Positions 1 through 12,027 of a stretch of DNA of 64,000 bases are shown in pieces. The stretch lies in contig VXAZ01008136.1 of assembly GCA_013399875.1 (NCBI GenBank), positions 124,001 to 188,000 on the forward strand. The letters are read 5' to 3'. The first letter of the stretch is position 1, and every line of letters starts with the position of its first letter. Position numbers and translations under genes: made by a program. The notes beneath the pieces were generated by a model that worked only from the letters and a program-made list of their open reading frames with translations, was not told where the DNA came from and searched no databases. This DNA comes from Gymnorhina tibicen (Eukaryota; Chordata; Aves; Passeriformes; Artamidae).

Positions 1-338
1 ATGCGAGTCTCAGTCAGGTCGTCAAAGCCCAGTCCTTCAAAAATCTGAGACAGAGTGGTTGACTTAGCACCAACAGCCAGCATGGCAAAGGCAGTGGAGA
101 TGCTCATGGGAGAAAAGAACACATTTTTATCAGCTTCTTTTGATGTAGCCTGCTTGTAAAATCTAAATACAAAATCTGCATAGTTAGAGCCTTTCTTGTC
201 ACAGCTATATGTTAATAAATTTTCTCTTCCATCATGCAAATTAGTATTGTTGGCTTCATGGCAAAGGTCTTCAGGGCAGCAATGAGTTGCAGCACAAAGA
301 ACAGTAAGGAGTAAACACAGGCACAGGAGACACTTCAT
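1..338 (-). CDS. Gene L: clade-A serpin, first coding exon (partial, runs off left edge)
   Basis: This is the N-terminal coding exon of a secreted serpin, about 112 residues, cut by the window edge. The start is the ATG at 338-336, with A at -3. A leucine-rich signal peptide (about residues 1-17) follows. A variable N-terminal segment comes next, with one N-glycosylation sequon (Asn30-Asn-Thr) and several cysteines. Then come the helix A block and the serpin [16 protein letters not shown] block near residues 73-88, ending in an FDDLTETR-like stretch. A splice acceptor (AG at 357-356) lies 17 bases before the ATG, as in gene R, so the upstream exon is untranslated. The reactive loop is outside the window, so target protease and orthology cannot be assigned. 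It is a paralogue of gene R, on the same strand. Family call is secure, identity is not. Confidence 0.9.
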   Translation of the reverse strand, partial: MKCLLCLCLLLTVLCAATHCCPEDLCHEANNTNLHDGRENLLTYSCDKKGSNYADFVFRFYKQATSKEADKNVFFSPMSISTAFAMLAVGAKSTTLSQIFEGLGFDDLTETR

Positions 339-355
339 CTTCTTTTCAAATTATT
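339..355 (-). other. Gene L 5'UTR part of first coding exon and splice acceptor
   Basis: On the minus strand a pyrimidine-rich tract ends in TTTTGTGACAG, with AG at 357-356. Seventeen untranslated bases then lead into the ATG. The layout is the same as in gene R at 26096-26110. Confidence 0.75.
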
Positions 356-2792
356 CTGTCACAAAATAAACAATCATTAAATGAGCAGATGGTAATGATG
401 TGTTTGGTAGTAAACAATAATGAATAGTTTGTTAGCATAAATGTTACATAGTTCAACTGTAAATATCTAATGTACATAGGATACTTAAAGTTCTCATGGA
501 CATAATGTCAAATTTATTTAACAAATTCAACCAGGTTATAGATTAAAATGTCAGGCATAATAAGACCATAATATTCCAGGGTAACTGCTGTGAAAAGGCA
601 ATACTTTTCTCCATTGACAATGAAAATATAAAGCTGCAGTCCATAATAAACTTTATTAACAATGACATTATCTTCCCAAAACTGTCTCTTATAGGGCACA
701 TCTAAACAAACAAGTTATCACAAGGCAATACAGGGTATGGGTTTCAAAGACATCAAATACTCCACAGCATCTGCCCAAAGCAATTTGATAAATGTAAGGA
801 AATGTGAGGCAGCTCACTACTCACTGGAACTGGGGTAAATTCCCTCACTTTCCTCAGGACAGCAGCACATGGACAGATAGTTGTCATGGACCATCCGGTG
901 CTTGTTAAATTCACGCCCCTGTCTGCTTCATGGTTACTTACTCACATGGCCAGTTACTGGCCACAGCTGATAAGTGATGGAAGAAGGTCATCTACATGAA
1001 CTTCAAGGCAAAATTCAAGGCAAAAGCCCAGAGCATCCTGTGCCGTAACAGCAGTGCACACAAAGGTGGGCACAATGACATGTGGCAAGCAGCAAGTTTG
1101 CATCAGATAATGAGGTGCATGTTTGGAATGAAGGAATCCTCCTTTTAGGGGAGCTGCAACAAGTGCTTGTAATTTCTTAAATGGTGGTTTGCCCCTCCAT
1201 GTGTTTACCTGCATGGGATGTGGGAAGGACCTGGGTCAAAGAGGAAGAGGAGCACTGATCCCATTTGGAAATCAAAGGACACAGATTAATTCCCTTGGAG
1301 ATGACAAGTTTCTTCATTATGTTTTCTTAAAGCTGACATGATATATTTCACATGAGCCCCCTGCTCCCCACAGGAGCTGGAACAAGTCTGTGGTTTACTG
1401 AATTTGGTTCCCTGCAGTTCTGGGGAAACATTTCATGTAAACCCTCTTCAGAAATGTAACAAGCTATCAATGAAAATAAGCTTTTTGCCCTAGCAGCTTC
1501 TGCATGAAAACATTTCTAGAACTTTCCTACTGTCATGGCTCCCCTTCTGGTTTCCAGCCAATACAGCCTGTTTGTATCCTTTTCTTTCAGGAATGTATTT
1601 TCCCATGTCCTGCCACAGTAAAATTCTCTTGGTCCTACATTCATTCCTAGATGTGAAAGATGACTGTATGTACTATCTAAAGATTTAGAGTTTCTTAGGG
1701 CAGCTCAAGGATTCTTGGTGATTAACCAGTTGTTTTGTTTTTGTATTGATGGTCTTGTTTTCATAGCACACATATAGATAGCTGTGTGTTCTCATATTTG
1801 CTAGGATGTGAGTATGGTGAGTCTGCCTGAGATCAGCCAGGGCTCACTGCAGTGACCCAAAGTAACAAGTGGTAACACTAAATTTGAATTTCCTTAAAAC
1901 AAAAGATGGAGTATGGCCTTAGATAGGAATATGATTCAACTATTTGCATCTCTTTTAAGCAGAACTCTGTCTCTTCTTCAGAGCCAAAAAAAAAAAAGGA
2001 AAACCCAAACAACCCTTATGTACTATGGAAAAAAGAAGAAATAATATAGTACAAAAGGTGTCTTAAAAGTATTTGATGTTTAATATGTCATAGTCTGTTT
2101 TTCTCTAGTTGTTTGAGATACTGCAACCTTAAGTGAGAAAAAAAGCCCCCATTTTTTCTGTCCATGATTACTTCCTGTGTCCATATAGAGCTTAGCCTAA
2201 ATTTTAAAGAAATTCTGAAGCAAAGAGTATGGTTTGGGGGTTTTTTTTTGCAAATTGGAAATTCAGAAAATAATTCTCTTCCAGACCACATATTACTTTG
2301 TCTATGGGAATAAAAGGGACAATTAAATTTAAATTGTGGCCTTGCACCCACCCCCTACACTCAACCCAGTCCTAATTAGAAAGCCTGGCCTTAGCAATTC
2401 AATTGTTGCTTTATAAATTAAGTCACCAGAAGAGTTTTTAAATTGGACCTGGTTGTTCAGTCACTAGTGGGATTATTCTGATTTTGAGTCACTGTGAAGG
2501 CTGCTTCCAGCCTGAAACGTGATTACATCAGTATTCTGTTTTAACAAGTACTATTTAATAAGTCCTCATGACTTCACAGGGCTTTTTAGTTTGATTTCAG
2601 TCTAAGCATATTGCCCCAGAACAGCAGGTCCCACTGGTCCCTTGCACGTCTGCTTGGTTAATATTTCATTGCAACATCCACACAGAACCAAATCACAAGC
2701 AGACAAACAAAATTAACTGAATATTAAAATTCCACTGACTGCAGAAAGCATCATTTGCAGGTCTCTAAGAAAAATGCATGTGTAGTACTTAC
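356..2792 (-). other. Inferred intron 1 of gene L; no gene seen
   Basis: About 2.4 kb lie between the acceptor at 356 and the candidate donor GTAAGT at 2792. I see no serpin exon, recognisable repeat family or conserved ORF here. There is a 12-base A run near 1986-1997 and AT-rich unique sequence. Intron status depends on the candidate untranslated exon at 2793-2822. Confidence 0.45.
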
Positions 2793-2822
2793 AAAATCAG
2801 AAGCCACGTTGCATTCAGCTGA
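2793..2822 (-). other. Candidate untranslated exon 1 of gene L
   Basis: On the minus strand a TATA-like box is followed about 49 bases later by a perfect GTAAGT donor (GT at 2792-2791). The segment between them (2793-2841) aligns by eye with the equivalent segment upstream of gene R. Shared blocks include CTGAATGCAAC against GTGAATACAAC, and a T-rich exon end. The 5' end (about 2822) is inferred from TATA spacing. It would splice to the acceptor at 356. No transcript data. Confidence 0.5.
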
Positions 2823-2843
2823 CCATGCTGTTCCCCACGCTGT

Positions 2844-2895
2844 TACTTATACTGCTACATCATCTTCTGCTTAAGTAGAGATGTTAAACATTACA
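2844..2895 (-). promoter_or_regulatory. Candidate liver-type promoter of gene L (TATA-like plus HNF1-like site)
   Basis: The minus strand reads TATAAGTA at 2851-2844. About 32 bases upstream it reads TGTAATGTTTAAC at 2895-2883, which matches the HNF1 consensus GTTAATNATTAAC at 10 of 12 specified positions. HNF1 is a known activator of the human alpha-1-antitrypsin liver promoter, so site and spacing suit a hepatocyte serpin promoter. Function is inferred from motif and from alignment with the gene R promoter. Confidence 0.5.
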
Positions 2896-5800
2896 CAAAC
2901 CTGATAAAAATTAGAGCCAACCAAAAAAAAGGAGGAAACAAAGCAAATATTGATGAAACAGGGTTCGCGAGGATCATCTCTGTTATTCAGCCAAAGAAGC
3001 TGACAATCTTCAGCCATTTCGATAGTAGCTGTGACATCCTCTCTGTTGCCTCTGACCATGTGGAGGAGCTTAAGTGGAAATGTTGTGTGATTAGGACCCT
3101 ACTGGAAGCCGGGAGGTTGTGCCTGGAATCACTGGAAACGGCTGCTAACTCTCGGTGCCAGAAGTCAGGCTTTCTGTGCCGTGATGAAGCACATATGGAG
3201 CTGATAGCCACCTATCACATCAGCTTGGTGCTCTTCCAAAATGTATTTAGAGACAAATCTTCTGCATGATCCTCAGCCTGTATACAGATGACAAAGTAAT
3301 TGCCTGTATCTTCTCACTCTGTAGCTTAATACCACTGAGAGGGTATGTGATAGACATGTTTCCATGGTGGGTTTCCCAACCTGGCTGATGGGGTTCCTTC
3401 ATCTATCTCAGTTCTGTGTGCATCTTAGTTACTGCCTCAGGCAGGTGGGAATACAAGTAGCAGGCTGTTTACTCCCACACATTTGCAAACTGCATGTGCG
3501 CACCCAGTTCTCATTCTCCTTGCCCTCTCACACACTTTTTAAATTGTTCAAATGAAAACAAGTGCTGCTTCTGTCTATTAACTTTTCCCAATAGGAATGA
3601 AATGCTGATGGATCAAGATGACTGAATTTTTCCAGTTAACAACAAAGACCATGACTGACTGGTGACATGAAATACATTTCCCCATTAGTGATGACTCTTT
3701 TCTTTGTACTTGTTTACTCACATGTGTAATTTTGTTGTTACAAACATAGATAAACATGGAGACAGAAGACAGATAAATGTTGTCTGGACACTCCCCTTCT
3801 GTGTTTTCCTCTCTATTTCTTCCCTTCTCTCCCCTCCTTCCTTCCCTTTTTACTACTTGTTCCTTCTAACTCTGGCTGTAAACATCACAAACACAGAGAT
3901 TATTTCACTCATCAAAGCCCAGGTGAATAACAGGTCATGGTGGTCAAGGACAAACTGTGTTACAAAATGGTTATAAGCCTCTTGTTTTCTCTTTCATTTG
4001 TGTGCCTTGTAATTACTGTTTTGTTTTTAATAATGTTAAGCCAAACTTTAACAAGGCATTTCCTTACTATTTCATTATAGCAGCAGAAATAAGGTGCTAC
4101 AGCAGCTTGAAACTAAAACGATGAGCAGACAGATGCACGCATGCCAGGTGTACCACACACTGCCATGAGCCATTACAGTCCCACCTCCCTACTGACCACA
4201 GTTTCAACTCTAAGTCATGAAACCATGTTAACCAGCTTCATACTGATCATTTATCTACTGAACTAGATCTTTTGCTCTGCTATTTATTTTTTATAGGAAT
4301 AAAAGTACAGAATACGGAAATAACCAAACAGATGTGTTTTATTCCTTCTGATAATTAAAACCATGATGAAGTCTACATTGCCTGAGTCCATGTTACTGCT
4401 GTATAGTTCATGTAGGTCTGTTTCTATACCCCACCCCAGCTCACATTTTGACATCTTTAGAAGAAATAGAGCCATATATACATTTCATGCATTTGCTAAC
4501 ATCTTGTAAACATCTTCCTGACAGTTTGTTTTGTTTTGAGTAGAGCATTTCAAACCAGATTTAAAGAGTTCTTAATTAACTAATAACTGGTATATTCAAT
4601 GACAAAAGAACCACTCAAATTGCCCAGTGTTCTTGTTATCCTTCTACACCTTAGGTAAGGAAATTAGAGTTTTTTTGTCAATTTAGCAACAATAAAAGCT
4701 CTTCTGGGATTATGGCTCACAGACACCCAAGTTACTTCAAATATCAGAAAATTTTATACCTATAAATCTATTACATCATAACTTATACAAAGACTTTTTA
4801 GTGTAGAGAATATAGACCACAAGTATATTGACAGAGCAGCAATATGAAGGAAACAGAGTGTGGAATTAGGAAGGAAATGGACATTGCCTTCCCTCCATTT
4901 CCTTGCTGATAGCCTTGAGTTATGTAATAGTCTTTGGGAAGGATCAGGCAGAGTGCAGAGAAAATTGCTAAGACTGGAGATGTATGCATGTCTGGTGAAC
5001 AATGTTTTTTCTAGTCTGGATGAGGTATATAATGAAGAATAAAGGCACAGTCTGCTCACATGGGTCTTGCCATGCTTTCAATACTTCTTGGAGAGTCTCC
5101 TCTACCATCTTGTCAGAAAGACAAAATTCAGTAGTTTAGAAAGGGACTGTGAAATTCGGATGAAATATAGTCCATATATAGTGAAGAAAACATGCACAAG
5201 GAGGGGTAAGTTCTGCCCACAAAACTTTTTTCCATTTGAATTAGCATCATTCATGCGAACTAAGTAGAGAACAGGGATGAGAATTTTAAAAAAATCACCA
5301 ATGGCAACAACCAATAGTGAACACTCATTATAATTTTTCAGTTGGAAAACCAATTCCAGTTGCAAATTATACACTAAATGTAGCAGGTGTGTTACATGTA
5401 TGGTGCACCAATAACAACTGAACAACTGAACCCTCTATGGCTGCTTCAGTGTGTGCAGGTTGGCAGGTATGACGCAGGAACCACAGCCTCCTGTAAAAGG
5501 GGCAGGAAAGTAGGCAGGTTGCTCTAACATTAGAAACCTTTATTTAGGCCCCAGAATCTTTCAAAAGAAGGCTGATTTTTCATTATTTCTACATGTAACA
5601 GCTTTACCATGGATTTTCTTTTCAGACCTGAATATTTCTGTAACACTTATATTACTAATGAAAGAGCTACCAAGATTTTAACATCTGGATGATTTCCACC
5701 TTGGATATTTTGAAAGAACAGTATGCATTCTGCTTTCTTTTCCTTCTGACTGCCAAAATAGATGACAAAATAATCTTATTGACCATAAAGATCTCCAATA

Positions 5801-8800
5801 ATATCTTTCAATGGCCAAGTACAGCTCAGGATACTGGAGTGATTTCAGGTTGGGATGGACCGCCTTATGAAAGAACCGCTGGACTGAAAATTCAGGATAG
5901 ATAGCTATCTCTGTTGAGCAGCTCAGTTTTGACCTTGGGAACATGACTTAAACTAACAGGCTTCAGTTTTCTCATCTGTAAGATAAAAATGATGCATCTA
6001 ACTTCCTTACTGAGATTAGATGGTGTGAAAATAAAAAATTACTTTCAAAGGTCTCGAGCATTGCTTTAGTTCTTTATTGAGTTTAATGAAGACAGGATCA
6101 TTTTTTATCCGTTTTATTCCACGGCACCTCCCTTGGTAACAGTGATATGCAATTTGAAAATCTGTGGTCTACAGGATGCAGCTTTATACAGCCTCAAAGT
6201 GAAATTTGAAAGTTTCCTCAATTGCAAGCTTCCATAAAAAGTCTTCTGTACTTTAAAGAAAGTGTCTTCTTTCCTGGTATGCTTAACACTTGTATTCAAG
6301 GAGTGGTAGTTACTGAGGTGCATTACAGCATGGGGACAGGTGATTAAGCACACCCAAGTATTGCAAGTATTAATAACCTGTATGTACCACATGACACTGC
6401 ACATGCCAGTCCTTACACCAGATATTTTTCTTTCATGTCTAGAAAATGCAAATATCTGTTGCCAGCACCTATGGCATAAGAACCTTATACAGAAAAATAG
6501 AGAAGGATAAGACCATTGTGCTCACTGAAATATTTTTCATCTTTCAGTTTGACCCAAGCATCATGCTAGCAGGGATTGTTTCACCTGAGCTTCTTCATCT
6601 ATTACCCATCCAGTATTGTGCTTTTAAAATCATATTGCTTACCTACGGTAAGGCACCTAACACCTGCTCTGACTATGTAGGCTAAGAGAAGAAGGATGGT
6701 CAGTCTTAGTGGGTAGATATAAGAAGCCCAGAAGCTGGGTTTCTGCAAGGTGAATCTGTGACTGAGCTGGGAAGGGAAGCAGAAACACCCAAGTCCCAAC
6801 CCAATGCTTTATAACTACTGGTCTGTCCTTCTTTCCTAATGATGTTCTTGCGTTAAAGAAAGAAAGGAATTAATCAATTAATTATGGGTTTCCAACAGCA
6901 ATATAGTACTTAAAATTTAATAAATGTGTGTCTATACAACATGAAAACATAGTTAACAAGAACCATCCCAATGAGTAATTCAAGACTTAAGCAACTAACA
7001 TTATTCTGAAAGCCTTCATTAAAAAGTTCTTCTTCACCTTCTTATTTGGTCCACTGACCCTGCTATCTGGGACCATCTCATCTGAATTCTTTACCTCCTG
7101 TGTACTCCTGAGTGATACTGAATCAAATGTCTACCTTTAATCACGCAGCTGATCAAGTAAGGTTGATCAAAGTGGATTGAAGTAAACAGTAACAATATTA
7201 TTCTGTGACTCAGAAGCTCAGCTGTCCAAGCACACCATATGGATTTTGGCTAACGCTCAAAAAAAGGACCCAGAAAGTGGTCTTGCAAGCCACAGAATCA
7301 ATTTACCTTGTTTATTACACCTTGTCAGTCTCATACAGAACAGCTCTGTTGAAAATGAGGGTACAAACACAGGAACCCACCAGGGAACAAGTGCAGAAGG
7401 AAGGCAGGTTTCAATTTTATTTTGAATGGATGTTGAGTAGATTAAATTTTTCTGTGGCCACTGCTTTTAACCATGTTGGGAGAAGATTTAGACCAACTAT
7501 TGATCCATAGATCAATATGCAGACAAGTTAAACAAAACCATTTTTCTATGTAATCAACCACAAGCATCTCAAATCTATTACTTTTAACAACAAAACTGTT
7601 GGAATTGTGACAAAACATCCCTAATCCAAACCTGACAATACCCTGTCAAGTGTTGTCTCCTACATACTGATATCTCCTCTGACATTCTTTCCTGCCTTTC
7701 CTCACATCACACACAGTCACTTGCAGACCGCTCTCATCTTGGCACACCATTCCTCTACCCCTGCTTCCTCCATTAGCTTGGAGAGCAATGGCAAATAGAG
7801 CCTGTAGAAGAATTATAGAGAAAGGCATTCCCAAAGGAGACACAGCAAGACCCTTCATTGAAACTTGGCCTTTGGGGACCAGGCAAAGCCCAAACTGATT
7901 TTCACAGAATTCCCAGGTGTCTTCTTGCATAGAGCAGCAGAGCATTATGGCACTCCTAGGGATGGGGTCAGAAAGAATGGGGCTCAGCCGTAGAGAGCAA
8001 AAAGGTTAATCAGGTCACAAGAGCTTCTAGGTGATGATGTCCTACTCTTAGGTTCATTGATCAGCCAGTGAGAGTATTTTTTTTTCTTGATGATGCAATG
8101 TTTTTAAATTAATGCCTTTGGTAGAACTTAGGTGGGTGGGGATTATGAAAACCAGTTTGAACCGGTCTCGGGCCTTTGTGAATGCTCCGACTCTCATACT
8201 AATGATGATTGAATTAATCTCTTAACAAACACATTTGTTTTTCTAATTCGCCTCCACACACATAATTACTATAGCTCCAAACCCAACACCCAAATATTAC
8301 AGCGGAGATGGCACTTAGTCTTCCCTGATCTCCGGAAATCTCTGAACTATTGGGATCCTTCCTGAAGTAATTTCTGAAGCACAGTGAATAGGGTCTCCTC
8401 ACCAGAAACAGAATCCTGCAAGCCAAGACTATGTCTAAGAGGATTCACTGTCTACAAGGAGGAAATTTTTTACCAGCATGTTCTAAACATATTTCCATTC
8501 ACAGTTTAGTGTAAAAGTAATTATTTTTACTACTGCTCTGTAGGCATTCAGTGGCCAACCAAAGCTAAGTCCCTAAATACTTTGAGCTGGAGGTCTCTAT
8601 TTATCTGTGATAGTAGTAGGGTTTTACCCCAGCTGTAATTTCAGTGTTCTACTGCTTACAACCTGCTTCACAAATGCTCAACTTTCTTCCACACCTGAGA
8701 AACTTTCCTAGATTGCACAAGTACCCAGATTCTTCCTTTAGCCCTTAATGTTCCACTTAAAAATCCTTTTTCAGAAAAACTTCTTGGAAGTTACCTGAGA

Positions 8801-10599
8801 GAGAAATTTCCATGTAAGAAAGCAGAGTCAGAGAAACCTTAACATTTTCATGGATATTTGACTTTGTCAATGTTTTGAAAGAGAAATGATGAAAATGTTC
8901 CATGCTAATTTTTATTTTATAAGATAATATGAAGTGATCAATTTTTCTACTATTTAACAATAAAATGGAAAACAAAATTCAAAACACTTTTTATGCAATT
9001 TGCTGAGAATTTAAATTTTTGTCACAGCTTGTAGAAAATTCAATGTATTAAAATTTCTCTTGGGAGAGAAGGGTAATTTATTTTATGTGAAGAGAATACA
9101 AATAAGGGACTACGGACACTATTTAAAAGGCAATTGTAGAAAAATCTGATTGGAAAAAAACCAATTGTTTACAAGAAAGTTTTGATCATGCACTCAATTC
9201 TTCAAGTCAGGATGGAAAATCCTCTGCATCAGTTGTAAAGGACCTGAAGAATGAAGATATCATTATTTTGCTACTCTTAGTTTTATTCTCATTTGCCTTT
9301 TATTGTGAACTAAAACCAGATTTTTTATATACTCTAGGGTAATAGATGTCAAGGAAAAACAGTTTAGAACTGGTATACTGAGAGCTAATTTACATTAAAA
9401 AATAGATTTTATTCAAGTTTGCTATGAATCTGATGGGAAAAACCAACAACCAATGAGATACTCCCATTTTAAAAAAATATACATACATTTGATGGAGAAA
9501 TAAAAGAACAAAACACAGAAACATTAAATAAGAGATACAATAGATCTGGTTAGAATCTTTGTGGAGGTTCACTGGTAAATAGCAAGGCTATTCACGTGAT
9601 TGTAAGAAGTATAACTAATGGTTGTAAAAAGACCAAAACTGCAAATATGAAGACAAAGGTAAATTCACCTACTTCAGTAATTCAAAGTGATAAAAAGACC
9701 CTTTTAAACTCTAAAAAAAACTCCACACTTCTTTTTTTTTATAATGAATGCTCCTAAACTACTGAGCCATATAAGTTGGCTTAGATTTTTAGTGATTTCC
9801 TACTGAACCACTGAGCTGATAGAAGTGTTGCTGTTAACTGAGGAAATAAAAATGCCCTAAAAAGTCTTGGACACCCTCAGGCACAGCAAAAGGAAAAAAC
9901 CACTTAGGCTTTGGCTGTAAGTAGAGCCTATAGATACACAATAGAATACATATCTAGTGTTTATATACACATAACTCATTCTTTAAGCCACATAAAATGG
10001 GCACCCTCAGCTTAGACTAAAGATTCATGTAGTTCAGTATCCAGCATACCCTGTGGGTATGTAATGGAACAGGGGCACACTGAGGTTTCCTTTCTTTCTC
10101 TCCCTTTCTTTGTATCCCCCACTGTTTGGTTTCCTTTTTCCTTGTCACTGAGTACAGGAAAGACATATTCAGTGGCCTATCCATCATCACTGCAAAATCT
10201 CTGTCCTGAGTGGCAATTACTAACCTGAGACCATCATGCCAAGTATAAACCAAGGGCTTTTTTCTTTGTGTTCTTTGCCTTGTATTTAGTGACAGTGATT
10301 CTCCTCTGATCAGCCAGCCGCTGCATACTGTGAGATGCTTCCCAATCAACAAGGTGAAACCATCAGCAAAATGTGTCATGTCACAATTTATTAAAGTCAC
10401 ACATCATCTCTGACTTCTCTGAATAATGCACACCTGAACTCATTGCTTATAAAGGGTATTCCCTCCCTACTAGTGTATGATTGTTTTTAGCTCCTGTCCT
10501 GAGGAACCTTATAAGTTTTCAGAAGTACGTGACATGTACCAACCAAACCATTATATTATGTGGACATATCAACTCTTTCAAAGAATTCTTTGGCAAAGG
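2896..10599. other. Upstream flank of gene L, no gene recognised
   Basis: About 7.7 kb of AT-rich unique sequence. Small ORFs up to about 100 codons occur on both strands, but none resembles a serpin exon or another family I know. Short A/T runs are present. I did not recognise a CR1 copy here. Confidence 0.6.
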
Positions 10600-12027
10600 A
10601 TTCTGGCTACTGCTGTAAAAGACAATAAAATGTTTATATAAATACATTAGCAATAAGAAGCTAAAGAGAATCTCCATCCTTTATTGGATGCAAGAGGGAA
10701 GATTGTGACAATGGATGAAGAAAAGGCTGAGATTCTCAGTGCCTTCTTTTCCTCAGTTGTTAATAGTCAGACCAGTTGTTCACAGGGTACCCAGATCCCT
10801 GAGCTGCAAGGCAGGCACAGGGGGAAGAATGGAGCCCCCATAATCCAAGGGAAAATGGTCAGCAACCTCTTGCAGCACTTAGACACACACACACAGGGGT
10901 ACTGAGGGAGCTGGTGGAAGAGCTCACTAAACCACTTTCAATCATTTATCAGCAGTTCTGGCTCACCAGGGAGGTCCCAGACAAATGGAGGCTGGCAAAT
11001 GGCCTGCCCATCTACAGGAAGGGCCAGAAGGAAGATCTGGGGCATTACAGGACAGTCAGCCTGACCTCATTTCTGGGGAAGGTTACGGAGCAGATCCTCC
11101 TGAGTGCCATGACACGGCATGGAGAGGACAACTGGGTGATCAGGCCTAGCCAGCACGGGTTTATGAAAGGCAGGTTCTGCTTGACTGACCTGACCTCTTT
11201 CTCTGACAAGGTGACCATCTGAGTGAATGATGAATGGCTGTGGATGTTGTGTAAAGCCTGTGGACTTTAGTAAAGCCTTTGAAACTCTCCCAAAGCATCA
11301 ACTCAAAACAACCACCTGCAAAGCTACAGGCTGGGGGCAGAGTGACTGGGAAGCTGCCTGGTAGAAGAGGACCTGGAGGTGCTGGTTGACAGCCAGCTGT
11401 GCCCAGGTGGCCAAGAAGGCCAATGGCACCTGGCATCCTGTGTCAGCGATAGTGTGGCCAGCAGGACCAGGACAGGAATTGTCCCCCTGTACTTGGCACT
11501 GGTGAGGCCACACCTCAAATCCTGTGTTCAGTTCTGGGCTCTTCATGACAAGAAAGACATTGAGGGGTTGGAGCATGTCCAGAGAAGGGCAACAGAGCTG
11601 GGGAAGGGTCTAGAGGGTCATATGGGAAGTGGCTGAGGGGGCTGGGGGTGTTAAGCCTGGAGAAAAGAAGGCTGAAGGGAAAGCTTATCACTCTCTACAA
11701 CTCTCTAAAAGGAGGAAGGAAGGTGTAGCCAGGTGGGGCTCAGTTTCTTATCCCAAGTTACAAGTGATAGGACAGGAGAAGTGACCTCAAGTTGCTCTGG
11801 TGGGGGGGGGTTTAAACTGAGTATTAGAAAAAGTTCTTCATGGAAAGGGTTATCAAACACAGGAACAGGCTACCCAGGGAAGTGATTGAGTCGCGACCCC
11901 TGGTAGTATTTTGAAGGTGTGTGGATGTGTCACTTAGTGACAGGGTTGGACTTGACAGTTCTGGATTAAGTGCTAGAGTTGATCTTAAAGGTATTTTCCA
12001 ACCTAAAAGACTCTATGTTTCTATGAC
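10600..12027 (+). mobile_element. CR1-type LINE, 5'-truncated, internally deleted
   Basis: CR1 ORF2 reads from about 10622 in broken frames: an EKAEILSAFFSSVVNS block (10720-10765), then LTKPLSIIYQQFW, EVPDKWRLANGLPIY, GHYRTVSLTSFLGKV and SQHGFMKGR blocks of the reverse transcriptase up to about 11280. It then jumps near 11325 to the C-terminal region ([38 protein letters not shown]). The FADD catalytic segment is missing through this internal deletion. The 3' end shows CR1 hallmarks (ttccaacct followed by ctctatgtttctatga) ending near 12027. The 5' boundary is approximate. The element lies between genes L and R. Confidence 0.9.

Noticed and set aside
7646..7945. 99-codon minus-strand ORF that looks protein-like
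   Set aside because: No domain, splice context or family resemblance, and overlapping frames look equally plausible.
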